Below, piece by piece: positions 1 to 7,671 of a DNA stretch of 64,000 bases; position 1 is the first letter of the stretch; each line of letters begins with the position of its first letter. Made by a program: the position numbers and the translations under genes. Origin of the DNA: Tolumonas lignilytica (GTDB lineage Bacteria; Pseudomonadota; Gammaproteobacteria; Enterobacterales; Aeromonadaceae); NCBI RefSeq assembly GCF_000527035.1, contig NZ_AZUK01000001.1:620001-684000 (forward strand), read 5' to 3'. The notes beneath the pieces are model-generated. The model was not told the origin of the DNA. It was given only the letters and a program-made list of their open reading frames with translations, and ran no database searches.

Positions 1-344
1 TGCACCTCCATGCGATCACAGCCTAATTCGCGAGCATATAATTCCGCATGTCCAAGTAATGTTTTCCCCACACCACGACCTCTGGCTATTTCATCAATGC
101 AGAAATAACTGATACGGGCAAAATCGCCCGGCAAGGCGATTTGCGGAAGGATATGCAACGATAAGAAACCGAGCACCCGCTCGTCATACCCTGCAACCCA
201 GCATCTGGCCGCAGGATCAGTACCGATGGCTGCGAGTTTAGCGGTTATAAAGGGTGCAGTATCCGGATAGCCCAACTGCACCAGCAAGCCGGATAATACC
301 GCTGCATCATTGATTGTCGCGGGACGACACCAGTTTTCCGACAT
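1..344 (-). CDS. GNAT-family N-acetyltransferase, 3' part missing
   Basis: The frame starts at an ATG at 344 (MSENWCRPATIND...) and runs off the left edge, so only about 114 residues are visible. A typical GNAT acetyl-CoA binding motif is present near residues 95-101 (RGRGVGK), preceded by a strand ending in SYFCIDEIA, the expected beta4-alpha3 arrangement. The family transfers an acetyl group from acetyl-CoA to an amine; the substrate cannot be told from this fragment. Its start lies 38 bp inside the end of the upstream HAD phosphatase gene on the same strand, so the two are probably translationally coupled in one transcript. Too short to appear as a closed frame because the window cuts it. 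Confidence 0.85.
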   Translation of the reverse strand, partial: MSENWCRPATINDAAVLSGLLVQLGYPDTAPFITAKLAAIGTDPAARCWVAGYDERVLGFLSLHILPQIALPGDFARISYFCIDEIARGRGVGKTLLGHAELYARELGCDRMEV

Positions 345-978
345 ATTCCCCCACCTCTGGTAACGAATGAAAAAGCAGGCTGTAACCGCTATCGGCTGGC
401 AGGGTGGTATGTTCCGTCGTCACCGCCAGTACTGTCAGCCCGGCATCGTGCGCACTCTGAATGCCGGTTGCTGAATCTTCCAGCGCAAAACACGCCGCTG
501 CTGCCACATTCAGACGCGCAAGCGCCGTCAAATAAGGTTCGGGATGCGGTTTGGCGTGCTGTACATCATCGCGGGTAATGATGGTAGAGAAATAGCCTTG
601 CCAGCCCAGATTTTCCAGCACCGGCATGATTTCCCGCCGATAAGAACCTGTTACCAGTGCCACTGCCAGTTCTGTTTGTTGTATATCCTTTAACAAAGCC
701 TCGGCACCGGGCATGGGCACAGGCAACTCGGTTTGCAACAACGTGAGAAAACGTGCCGTTTTCTGCTTCATGAGTTGCTCGGTCGCGATGGGTAACTGGT
801 AGTCGCGGATCAATATTTCCGCCGTAGCAAAGGTAGAAACACCGGAAAACGTGGCCATATAGTGTTTTTTCGTCAGAGAGCATCCGAATGGCTGTAATTC
901 TGCCTGCCATGCGGCATAATGCAGATGTTCTGAATCCACCAGCGTTCCGTCAAAATCGAAACAGATTGCCCTTACCAT
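307..978 (-). CDS. HAD-superfamily phosphatase, subfamily IA
   Basis: A 223-residue haloacid-dehalogenase-like hydrolase. Motif I is near the N-terminus (FDFDGTLVDSE, nucleophile Asp and acid/base Asp two residues later), motif II is VTGS around residue 110, the motif III lysine is in HAKPHPEPY, and motif IV is ALEDSATG. The helical cap between motifs I and II makes it subfamily IA, like beta-phosphoglucomutase and sugar-phosphate phosphatases. The substrate is not deducible. It overlaps the downstream GNAT gene by 38 bp and is divergent from argA, 135 bp away. A G-rich stretch just upstream of the ATG at 978 can serve as ribosome binding site. Confidence 0.85.
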   Translation of the reverse strand: MVRAICFDFDGTLVDSEHLHYAAWQAELQPFGCSLTKKHYMATFSGVSTFATAEILIRDYQLPIATEQLMKQKTARFLTLLQTELPVPMPGAEALLKDIQQTELAVALVTGSYRREIMPVLENLGWQGYFSTIITRDDVQHAKPHPEPYLTALARLNVAAAACFALEDSATGIQSAHDAGLTVLAVTTEHTTLPADSGYSLLFHSLPEVGEYVGKLVSSRDNQ

Positions 979-1113
979 TCCATTGTTCCCCCCGTTTTAT
1001 TTTTCACCATCGGAAAATACATAAAAAATCAAAAAAACTGCTTATTTATACTTGATGCAAATGGGCTTTTTCACCATCATAGCGCTACTTTTGATGTTAG
1101 GACATGACCGACC

Positions 1114-2442
1114 ATGGTACGTGAAAGAGATGCAATGCTGGTGCATGCGTTCCGTCATTCAACACCGTATGTAAACCACCACCGTGGTTCTACATTCGTG
1201 ATCATGCTGAGTGGTGAAACAGTTGCTGATGAAAACTTTTCCTCGCTGATTGCAGATATCGCCCTGCTGCATAGTCTAGGGATCAGGCTGGTATTGGTTT
1301 TCGGTGCCCGCCCGCAAATAGATGCGGCACTGATTCAGGATAATATTCCTCTGCGCTTTCATAAGCATGTCCGCGTCACCGATGATGAAACGTTTAGTGT
1401 GATCAAGCAAGTCTGCGGCGGTATGCAGATGGACATCATGGCGAAAATGTCGATGGGCCTGATCAATACTCCGATGGCTGGCGCACACCTGAACGTGGTA
1501 AGCGGTAACTTCGTGACGTCACAACCGTTGGGTGTCGATGAAGGCGTCGATTATTTCCACGGTGGTCGCGTGCGTCGTGTGGATGCAGATGGCATCAAAC
1601 GTCAGCTTGATCAGCAAAACATTGTCTTGATCTCCCCACTGGGTTTCTCCGTAACAGGTGAAAGCTTCAGCGTCAGTTCAGAAGAAGTGGCTGCGAAAGT
1701 CGCTATCGCGCTGAATGCCAACAAACTGATCTCCTTCTGTTCTCATCAGGGGGTTATCAACGATAAGGGCGAAGTCGTTCCTGAACTGTTCCCTGAACAG
1801 GCTGAGGAATATTTAACACGACTGGAAGAAGCCGGCGATGACAGCTCAGGGACTGCACGTTATTTCCGCTCTGCCATTGCTGCCTGCCGCGGCGGTGTAC
1901 CACGTAGCCACCTGGTCAGTTACCGTGAAGACGGTGCACTGGTACAGGAACTGTTTACCCGTGACGGGATCGGTACCCAGATAGTGCGTCATAGCGCTGA
2001 ACAGGCCCGCTCTGCCACCATCGATGATATCGGTGGCATCATGGATCTGATCCGCCCGCTGGAAGCAGAAGGCATTCTGGTAAAGCGTTCCCGCGAGCAA
2101 CTGGAAATGCAGATCGATAATTTCTTCATCATCGAACGAGACGGCATGATCATCGCCTGTGCGGCGTTGTATCCCTTCAAGGAAGAACGCATGGCTGAAA
2201 TGGCCTGTGTTGCAGTGCATCCGGAATATCGCAGCTCTAACCGCGGCGACCGTCTGGTCTCGCAGATTGAAGATCTGGCGCGCTCAAAGAACATGCAGAA
2301 GCTGTTTGTGTTGACGACCCGTTCCATCCACTGGTTCCGTGAACGCGGCTTTGAACCGGTAGAAGTCAGTGCGTTACCAATGGAAAAACAGCGTCTGTAT
2401 AACTACCAGCGCCGCTCTAAAATTCTGATGAAGGATTTATAA
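1114..2442 (+). CDS. argA: Amino-acid N-acetyltransferase (N-acetylglutamate synthase)
   Basis: The 442-residue protein has the length and architecture of E. coli ArgA (443). An amino-acid-kinase-like regulatory domain comes first (about 20-280, including [15 protein letters not shown]). A C-terminal GNAT domain follows (about 295-435, [18 protein letters not shown] as acetyl-CoA loop). It makes N-acetylglutamate, the first step of arginine synthesis, and is normally feedback-inhibited by arginine. The start [16 protein letters not shown] aligns with the known E. coli N-terminus, so the ATG at 1114 is well supported although the ribosome binding site is weak. I did not find a convincing ArgR box upstream. 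Monocistronic, closed by a GC-rich hairpin. Confidence 0.97.
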   Translation: MVRERDAMLVHAFRHSTPYVNHHRGSTFVIMLSGETVADENFSSLIADIALLHSLGIRLVLVFGARPQIDAALIQDNIPLRFHKHVRVTDDETFSVIKQVCGGMQMDIMAKMSMGLINTPMAGAHLNVVSGNFVTSQPLGVDEGVDYFHGGRVRRVDADGIKRQLDQQNIVLISPLGFSVTGESFSVSSEEVAAKVAIALNANKLISFCSHQGVINDKGEVVPELFPEQAEEYLTRLEEAGDDSSGTARYFRSAIAACRGGVPRSHLVSYREDGALVQELFTRDGIGTQIVRHSAEQARSATIDDIGGIMDLIRPLEAEGILVKRSREQLEMQIDNFFIIERDGMIIACAALYPFKEERMAEMACVAVHPEYRSSNRGDRLVSQIEDLARSKNMQKLFVLTTRSIHWFRERGFEPVEVSALPMEKQRLYNYQRRSKILMKDL

Positions 2443-2466
2443 GAGAACAAAAGAAGCAAAAAAAGA

Positions 2467-2496
2467 CGGGGCCGTAAAATTGTCCGGCCCCGGTTT
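2467..2496 (+). terminator. Hairpin terminator after argA
   Basis: Perfect 8-bp stem CGGGGCCG (2467-2474) / CGGCCCCG (2485-2492) with a 10-nt loop, 25 bp after the argA stop. Only a short T run follows, so it is a moderate terminator by sequence. Confidence 0.6.
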
Positions 2497-2804
2497 GGCA
2501 ATGGAGATTTCTGGTTTCCACGGAGCGCAATCTATCAATTTGCCCTATTGTGGTTCGTGTCAGTCATCACACTTTGTTGCATCCGTTACGGGTCATTAAC
2601 ATAAAATTAAACATCCATCACACTTCCCCCGAATAAAAAGCACTGAAATCATTCAATATTTAGTTTTGTTGACTCTTGATCGCGTGGTAACTATTCCCCT
2701 TTTTGGTGATCGCCTGTTACAATGGGCGGGCAAATGACTAAGTTTGCACCCCATCAAACACAGCACAGATACGCATAGATTTGCTATCCGCTGATGAATT
2801 AAAT
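2497..2804 (+). other. argA-lysC intergenic region upstream of the riboswitch
   Basis: No gene is visible in these 308 bases. The region must hold the lysC promoter. One weak candidate is TTGACT at 2669-2674 with TATTCC 17 bp further on (2692-2697), which matches the -10 consensus in only three positions. No other repeat or operator stood out. Confidence 0.35.
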
Positions 2805-2976
2805 GGGGCCAGAAGAGGAGCGTTACCCAGGTCGCTGACAACAGGTGCCAGAACCGTTGAAGGTCAGTCAGGGGGTGTAACGCCGAGATGAATGCGATCT
2901 TTGGCGATCAAGTTTGTCGGCTGCGAGGGCTGAATCCCTCGGGCTGTCACCTGAGGGTGGAGCGCTTCTGGCTGGA
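2805..2976 (+). promoter_or_regulatory. Lysine riboswitch (L box) in the lysC leader
   Basis: The leader of lysC has the recognisable lysine riboswitch aptamer. P1 is formed by GCCAGAAG (2809-2816) and its exact complement CTTCTGGC (2965-2972). Conserved core segments follow in the right order: AGAGGAGCGTTACCCA, then GGGGGTGTAACGCCGAGATG, then GAGGGCTGAATCCCTCGGGCTGTCACC. These match the E. coli lysC riboswitch closely. Ligand binding is expected to lower expression of aspartokinase. The stretch from P1 to the GTG start (2977-3053) has no clear intrinsic terminator, which fits translational control or RNA decay rather than attenuation, but I could not resolve the switch structure. Confidence 0.93.
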
Positions 2977-3053
2977 AAGAATATCCCTTCCTGCCGCACA
3001 AGTTGCACCTTCGTTGTATCAGTTTGTTATACCTGCTTATTCAAGGAGAGCCC

Positions 3054-4409
3054 GTGAGCAAGGTTACTGTTGCTAAATTTGGTGGCACAAGTGTCGCCGA
3101 TGCCGAAGCCATGCGCCGTTGCGCAGCCATCGTTACTCAGACTGCTAATACCCGTGTTGTGGTGTTAAGTGCCAGTTCTGGGGTTACCAACCTGCTGGTT
3201 GATCTGGCACGCGGCACATTGTCGGCGGCCGAGCAGGAAATTCACCTCCAAAAATTGAAAACCATTCAGGACAACATCCTGAAAGGATTAGGCAACCCCT
3301 CGCCGCTGCGCGAAACCATTGATGGCGTTCTGAAAGAGATCGCTGATATGGCGCGTCAGGCGACACAAAACAGCGATGCCGCACTGGAAGACCGTCTGGT
3401 GGCACAAGGCGAACTGATGTCGACTCGTCTGTTCACCGAAATGATGAACCAGTTGGGTCATAAGGCTGTGTGGTTTGATGTGCGTAAAATCATGCGTACC
3501 GACAGCCGTTTTGGCCGTGCAACCCCCGCCATTGAAGCCATTCACAATCTGGCACAGCAAGAGATGGCAGCATTACTGAAAGATCATATCGTGATCACTC
3601 AGGGTTTCATCGGTGCCAATGCCGATGGACAAACCACAACACTGGGACGCGGTGGCAGTGATTTTAGTGCCGCCCTACTGGCAGAAGCGCTGAGTGTTGA
3701 TGAGCTGGAAATCTGGACTGACGTGCCGGGGATCTACACCACCGATCCACGCATGGTGAAAGAAGCACACCCTATTCCGGAAATCACCTTCGCCGAAGCA
3801 GCTGAAATGGCCACTTTCGGTGCTAAAGTATTGCATCCGGCCACGCTGCAACCTGCGGTACGTAAAGGTATTCCGGTATTTGTCGGTTCCAGCAAAGATC
3901 CGTCAGCCGGTGGAACCTGGGTGCGTGATACCACTGAATCCAGCCCGCTGTTCCGTGCCGTTGCATTACGTCGTAACCAGATCCTGCTGACATTGCACAG
4001 CCCGAACATGCTGCATGCCTGTGGTTTTCTGGCGCAGGTATTCACCATTCTGGCTAAACACGGGATCTCGGTCGATCTGATCACGACTTCTGAAATCAGT
4101 GTGGCTATCACGCTGGATCAAACCGGCAGCCAGTCAAATGGCCGTTCCGTGTTGCACGATGGCGTATTAGACGAGCTGAATGCGTTCTGCAAAGTGAAAG
4201 TAGAAAGTGATTTAGCACTGGTCGCGCTGATCGGTAATCGCATGAGTGAAGTGAACGGCGTGGGTACGCAAGTTTTCGATGCGGTCAGCGAACACAATGT
4301 ACGCATGATCTGCTACGGTGCCAGCACGCATAACCTCTGCTTCCTGGTGCCAGAAGCTGATGCTTCACTGGTTGTGCAGAAACTGCACCAGCGTCTGTTG
4401 ACCAAGTAA
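3054..4409 (+). CDS. lysC: Lysine-sensitive aspartokinase III
   Basis: Phosphorylates aspartate, the first step to lysine, methionine, threonine and diaminopimelate. The kinase domain begins with VTVAKFGGTSVADAE and contains TLGRGGSDFSAALLAEAL and IWTDVPGIYTTDPR. Two C-terminal ACT domains lie at about 300-450. The longest frame starts at a TTG at 3003, but a GTG at 3054 sits 3 nt after AAGGAGAG (3043-3050) and gives 451 residues, matching E. coli LysC (449), so 3054 was chosen. Controlled by the lysine riboswitch just upstream. Standalone gene with a strong terminator. Confidence 0.96.
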   Translation: MSKVTVAKFGGTSVADAEAMRRCAAIVTQTANTRVVVLSASSGVTNLLVDLARGTLSAAEQEIHLQKLKTIQDNILKGLGNPSPLRETIDGVLKEIADMARQATQNSDAALEDRLVAQGELMSTRLFTEMMNQLGHKAVWFDVRKIMRTDSRFGRATPAIEAIHNLAQQEMAALLKDHIVITQGFIGANADGQTTTLGRGGSDFSAALLAEALSVDELEIWTDVPGIYTTDPRMVKEAHPIPEITFAEAAEMATFGAKVLHPATLQPAVRKGIPVFVGSSKDPSAGGTWVRDTTESSPLFRAVALRRNQILLTLHSPNMLHACGFLAQVFTILAKHGISVDLITTSEISVAITLDQTGSQSNGRSVLHDGVLDELNAFCKVKVESDLALVALIGNRMSEVNGVGTQVFDAVSEHNVRMICYGASTHNLCFLVPEADASLVVQKLHQRLLTK

Positions 4410-4415
4410 GTCTAG

Positions 4416-4445
4416 AAGGGCGTCACGATGACGCCCTTTTTCTTT
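4416..4445 (+). terminator. Intrinsic terminator after lysC
   Basis: Stem AAGGGCGTC (4416-4424) / GACGCCCTT (4430-4438) with a 5-nt loop and a T-rich tail. It lies between convergent lysC and yecD. Confidence 0.9.
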
Positions 4446-5005
4446 CACTGAAACTGTAGCTCAGCAGTTGTCCGAACCCGGCTGATCCTTGGAAAAATCT
4501 GCTCAACAGCAAATTGATGCATTGCCTCATCAACGCTGCTGCAAAGGTCTTCCGCGATCACCACCTCATAACCATGTTCCCAGGCATTTCTGGCCGTTGA
4601 TTCGACGCCAAAATTGGTGACGATACCGCCCAACACGATAGTTTTGATGCCACGGCGACGTAACTGCAAATCCAGGTCGGTGCCGTAGAATGCCCCCCAC
4701 TGCCGTTTTACTACCATTAAATCACCCGGTTGCTGTAAATGATCGGCCAGCGTATCCCAGTTTGCCGGTAACTCATTGCGATGCATCGGTTTATCAACCG
4801 CGATACGCAAGACATCCTGCAGATCGGCCTGCCAGGTAACTTTGACCAATACCACGGTGACCCCGGCGTCTCGGCATTGAGCCGAAAAGTGCAGCGCATT
4901 CTCTGTAATTTCCGTCGCTGAGTATGGTGTCAGGGGTAATTCAAGAATTCCTTTTTGCAGATCAATTAAGACCAGTGCCGTTGTTTTCGGATCTAAATTC
5001 AGCAT
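4445..5005 (-). CDS. yecD: Isochorismatase-family protein YecD-like
   Basis: A 186-residue cysteine-hydrolase fold protein. The family's catalytic Asp (D15 in VLIDLQKG) and Lys (K100 in VVKRQWGAFYG) are present. The position of the nucleophilic cysteine is Gly133 (IVTNFGVESTARNAWE). E. coli YecD, as I remember it, has the same substitution and very similar KRQWGAFYGTDL and LQLRRRGI segments, so this looks like an orthologue and not a decayed gene. The reaction is unknown. A good ribosome binding site (GAGAGGG) precedes the ATG at 5005. It lies 26 bp after azlD and is probably the last gene of an azlC-azlD-yecD transcript. Confidence 0.85.
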   Translation of the reverse strand: MLNLDPKTTALVLIDLQKGILELPLTPYSATEITENALHFSAQCRDAGVTVVLVKVTWQADLQDVLRIAVDKPMHRNELPANWDTLADHLQQPGDLMVVKRQWGAFYGTDLDLQLRRRGIKTIVLGGIVTNFGVESTARNAWEHGYEVVIAEDLCSSVDEAMHQFAVEQIFPRISRVRTTAELQFQ

Positions 5006-5031
5006 AACAACCCTCTCATACAGTCAAAGCA

Positions 5032-5346
5032 TTACAACCACCAGCGCATCAATCCAAACGCCAGCAGGCCGCAGCCAATCACCACCAATTGTCGATTACA
5101 TTTCAGCGCGACTACAAAAGCCACGATGGCAGCGATCAAATGGGCATTGTTCCAGTTGAACTGAACAGCGCCATTATGAATCAGCGTAGTTTGAGCAATG
5201 ATTGCACTCAATACTGCGATCGGAACATAGTTGAAAGCACGTTCCAGCCATTCGGGAAACACCATCTTTCCTGCCAGTAGCAGCGGCAGATAACGGGGTA
5301 AAAAAGTGGCGAGCATCATGCCAGTGATCAACAGCCAGTGGTTCAT
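5032..5346 (-). CDS. azlD: AzlD-family branched-chain amino acid exporter, small subunit
   Basis: A 104-residue membrane protein starting MNHWLLITGMMLATFLPRY, with about four hydrophobic segments, the standard AzlD/YgaH size and pattern. The open frame can be extended upstream to 5598, but that extension lies wholly inside azlC and is not hydrophobic. The ATG at 5346 overlaps the azlC stop by 4 bp (ATGA), as in most azlCD pairs. With AzlC it should form a two-component exporter for branched-chain amino acids or related compounds in the inner membrane. Confidence 0.88.
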   Translation of the reverse strand: MNHWLLITGMMLATFLPRYLPLLLAGKMVFPEWLERAFNYVPIAVLSAIIAQTTLIHNGAVQFNWNNAHLIAAIVAFVVALKCNRQLVVIGCGLLAFGLMRWWL

Positions 5347-6089
5347 TTTTTCGCTCCCTTTTCCAAGACCATTCCTGTCACGACAGCCAGTAGGGAGGCG
5401 ATCATCAGCCCACTCTGGTTCGGCCAATCCCGCATGAGAATACTGCACACGACAGCAACCGCGGCACAGGCCCATTGCGGGAACCGTTTCAGTGCGGGTA
5501 CAACAATGCTGATAAACGCGACGACCATGGCGACATCGAGCCCCCAGGCGGTCATATTGGGTAACTGCCTCCCGACGGTAACTCCCACCAAGGTACACAG
5601 TGCCCAGTTGGAATACATAAACAAAGCGGAACCCAAGTAATACCAGACCAGCTCACCGCGTTGTACCTCGGTCTGCAAACGCTGGCTGACGACTGCAAAA
5701 GTTTCATCGGTGAGCCAGAAGGCCATTAGCGTGCGTCGTGGCAGCGAAATTTCCCGCACATGAGGCATCAGTGTCGCCGCATACAACATATGCCGCAGAT
5801 TCACGATAAACACGGTCAGGCAGATCACAGGGAGCGCAGTGGCCGAAGCCAACAGTGTGACGGCGATAAATTGCGATGCGCCTGCGTAAACCAGCAATGA
5901 CATGCCCAATACAGACCAGAGACTCAAACCATTCTCGATCGCCAGCGCACCATACAACACACCAAATGGCGCAGCCGCCACCACCAATGGCAGCGTATCA
6001 ATCCAGCCTTTGCGAAATAAATTCCATTTTGAATAAGACATTACGTTTTTACTGACGCGAAATAAGAATGCACTTATGCTATCACTCAT
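5343..6089 (-). CDS. azlC: AzlC-family branched-chain amino acid exporter, large subunit
   Basis: A 248-residue polytopic membrane protein with the AzlC/YgaZ signature region (GWIDTLPLVVAAAPFG, LLVYAGASQFIAV, NLRHMLYAATL, WLTDETFAV). It pairs with AzlD through a 4-bp overlap. The ATG at 6089 has GGAA 7 nt upstream. It lies only 26 bp from the divergent acetyltransferase start at 6116, which is tight for two promoters. An internal ATG at 6041 (MSYSKWNLFRKGW) would give a more usual N-terminus but lacks a ribosome binding site, so I keep 6089 with moderate certainty. Confidence 0.88.
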   Translation of the reverse strand: MSDSISAFLFRVSKNVMSYSKWNLFRKGWIDTLPLVVAAAPFGVLYGALAIENGLSLWSVLGMSLLVYAGASQFIAVTLLASATALPVICLTVFIVNLRHMLYAATLMPHVREISLPRRTLMAFWLTDETFAVVSQRLQTEVQRGELVWYYLGSALFMYSNWALCTLVGVTVGRQLPNMTAWGLDVAMVVAFISIVVPALKRFPQWACAAVAVVCSILMRDWPNQSGLMIASLLAVVTGMVLEKGAKK

Positions 6090-6115
6090 CGTAATTCCGG
6101 CATAACCTACTTCAT

Positions 6116-6637
6116 ATGCAAATCATCTCATGTAGTTATGAGCGGCACGCCGCCGCAATTCTCGCCATCTTTAATGATGCTATTTTGCACTCCACCGCCC
6201 TGTATGATTATCAGGCTCGCACCATGGAAAACATGGTGTCATGGTTTAAAAATAAAGAACTCGGCAATTATCCGGTCATTGGTCTCGAGAATGAGTCAGG
6301 TGAACTGATGGGATTTGCCAGCTATGGCAGCTTCCGGGCCTATCCGGCCAACAAATACACGCTGGAACATTCCGTTTATGTTGCCAAGGCATATCGCGGT
6401 CAGGGGATTGCACAAACGTTGATGCAGCACTTAATCGCGCTCGCACAGGAGCAAAATTATCACACCCTGATCGGCAGCATCGATGCCAGCAATCTAGGCA
6501 GTATCGCGTTGCATGAAAAACTGGGGTTTGTGCATGCCGGAACCATCCGACATGCCGGATTTAAATTTGGCGACTGGTTGGATCTGGCCTTTTACCAGCT
6601 ACTGCTACCCACACCACGGCAGCCGATTGACGGCTGA
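6116..6637 (+). CDS. PAT-type GNAT acetyltransferase (phosphinothricin/methionine-sulfoximine N-acetyltransferase family)
   Basis: A 173-residue GNAT enzyme. The opening (IISCSYERHAAAILAIFNDAI followed by STALYDY and M..WF) is characteristic of the PAT/YncA (MnaT) branch. The acetyl-CoA loop is YRGQGIAQ, and GSIDASNLGSIALHEKLGF completes motif B. Members acetylate the amino group of toxic amino-acid analogues such as methionine sulfoximine; the natural substrate here is inferred only. It ends 2 bp before the convergent end of araC and begins 26 bp from divergent azlC. Confidence 0.85.
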   Translation: MQIISCSYERHAAAILAIFNDAILHSTALYDYQARTMENMVSWFKNKELGNYPVIGLENESGELMGFASYGSFRAYPANKYTLEHSVYVAKAYRGQGIAQTLMQHLIALAQEQNYHTLIGSIDASNLGSIALHEKLGFVHAGTIRHAGFKFGDWLDLAFYQLLLPTPRQPIDG

Positions 6638-6639
6638 TC

Positions 6640-7551
6640 TCACAGCGGGCTGGCACTCTTGCGATATTCGCTGGGGCTGACCCCGACCCGCTTTTTGAAT
6701 ACCCGTGAAAAATAGAGTTGATCGTCATAACCCACCTGTTGCCCAATCACGGCCACCGGCATGGGGGTGGTCTGCAACAGGAGCTTGGCGCGGATGATCC
6801 GCTGATCTTCACGCCAGCGCACAATGCTGACACCGACTTGTTCTCGGAACAGGTGCGCCAGCCGGGATGGTGACAGAAAAACCTGTTCCGCCAACGCTTC
6901 GATCGTGATCTCGGCCGACAGTGAGGTACTGAGGATCTGACAGGCTTCGAGGATACGGTGATCCATCGGGGCATGGTCGGCCAATGACGAAATTTCGTAG
7001 CAACGGATCAGCAGACGTTCCAGTAGATTCATAGCCAGCTGCTCTGACATTGGCCGGATCTCTTTGTGCGTCTCTTCGATCTCCAGAAACAGACTGTCAA
7101 ATTCGTTCGCCAAATGAGGATCAGGCAAGGTGATGTAGCCTACTTTTTCCACCTCATGTGGCCATTTCAGCCAATCAGCCCAATAGGCGCGAGGACGGAA
7201 ATAAACCCAACGGTGATACCACTCTTCGCTGTCATCTGCTCGTCCGTAGTAATGCACGGCATCAGGCGGAAACAAGAGTAAATCGCCGGGTTTGACAATG
7301 AATTCATTCGCACCGGAAAAGATTTTCCCCTTCCCTTTGACCGTCAGGTTGATGATATATCCCTTCATGCCATTCGGACGATCAATGATGAAATCCAGCA
7401 CGCCACCTTTTTCAATCGGTGTCATACCGGAGACCAGAAATACATCAAATGCATACCCAGGCAGCAATGGATTAAGCTGTTTAGGTTTGTCTTTTTGCAT
7501 GGTGGACATAGCGGAAAAGAGCTTCTCTGTAAAAAAATCAGCTTTATGCAT
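6640..7551 (-). CDS. araC: Arabinose operon regulator AraC
   Basis: A 303-residue AraC with an N-terminal arabinose-binding cupin ([65 protein letters not shown]) and a C-terminal double helix-turn-helix (about 205-300, [17 protein letters not shown] and [19 protein letters not shown]). These are near-identical to E. coli AraC, so it should be the arabinose-responsive activator/repressor of the neighbouring genes. Translation may instead start at 7509 ([12 protein letters not shown]), which would be closer to the E. coli length; 7551 has GGTGG about 10 nt upstream. Unlike in E. coli it is separated from araB by a chemoreceptor gene and araHGF. Confidence 0.96.
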   Translation of the reverse strand: MHKADFFTEKLFSAMSTMQKDKPKQLNPLLPGYAFDVFLVSGMTPIEKGGVLDFIIDRPNGMKGYIINLTVKGKGKIFSGANEFIVKPGDLLLFPPDAVHYYGRADDSEEWYHRWVYFRPRAYWADWLKWPHEVEKVGYITLPDPHLANEFDSLFLEIEETHKEIRPMSEQLAMNLLERLLIRCYEISSLADHAPMDHRILEACQILSTSLSAEITIEALAEQVFLSPSRLAHLFREQVGVSIVRWREDQRIIRAKLLLQTTPMPVAVIGQQVGYDDQLYFSRVFKKRVGVSPSEYRKSASPL

Positions 7552-7584
7552 TGTAGTCAGCCACCATTAATCTGTTATATCCGA

Positions 7585-7601
7585 CATGGATAATTCCGCT
7601 G
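7585..7601 (-). promoter_or_regulatory. Candidate AraC half-site upstream of araC
   Basis: On the minus strand the sequence reads CAGC-N7-TCCATG, eight of ten matches to the E. coli araI1 pattern TAGC-N7-TCCATA. It lies 34 bp upstream of the araC start, a place suited to autoregulation. Confidence 0.5.
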
Positions 7602-7605
7602 AGTA

Positions 7606-7621
7606 ATTGAATTCGATCACA
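7606..7621. promoter_or_regulatory. Candidate CRP site upstream of araC
   Basis: ATTGA-N6-TCACA, eight of ten matches to TGTGA-N6-TCACA with the central TGA/TCA symmetry intact. Next to the AraC half-site, as expected for a catabolite-controlled araC promoter. Confidence 0.4.
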
Positions 7622-7671
7622 ATTGTCAGTCTCTTGAATGTAAACGTTATCACCTTTATCTCGGCTCATGC

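Noticed and set aside
1009-1100. ArgR box upstream of argA
   Set aside because: The region is AT-rich but no pair of tnTGAATwwwwATTCAnw-like half-sites could be found.
2888-3076. 62-residue open frame upstream of lysC
   Set aside because: It lies inside the lysine riboswitch aptamer and has no ribosome binding site; the RNA structure explains the sequence.
5347-5598. Upstream extension of azlD
   Set aside because: The extension lies wholly inside azlC in another frame and is not membrane-like; the ATG at 5346 with the 4-bp overlap is the usual azlCD junction.
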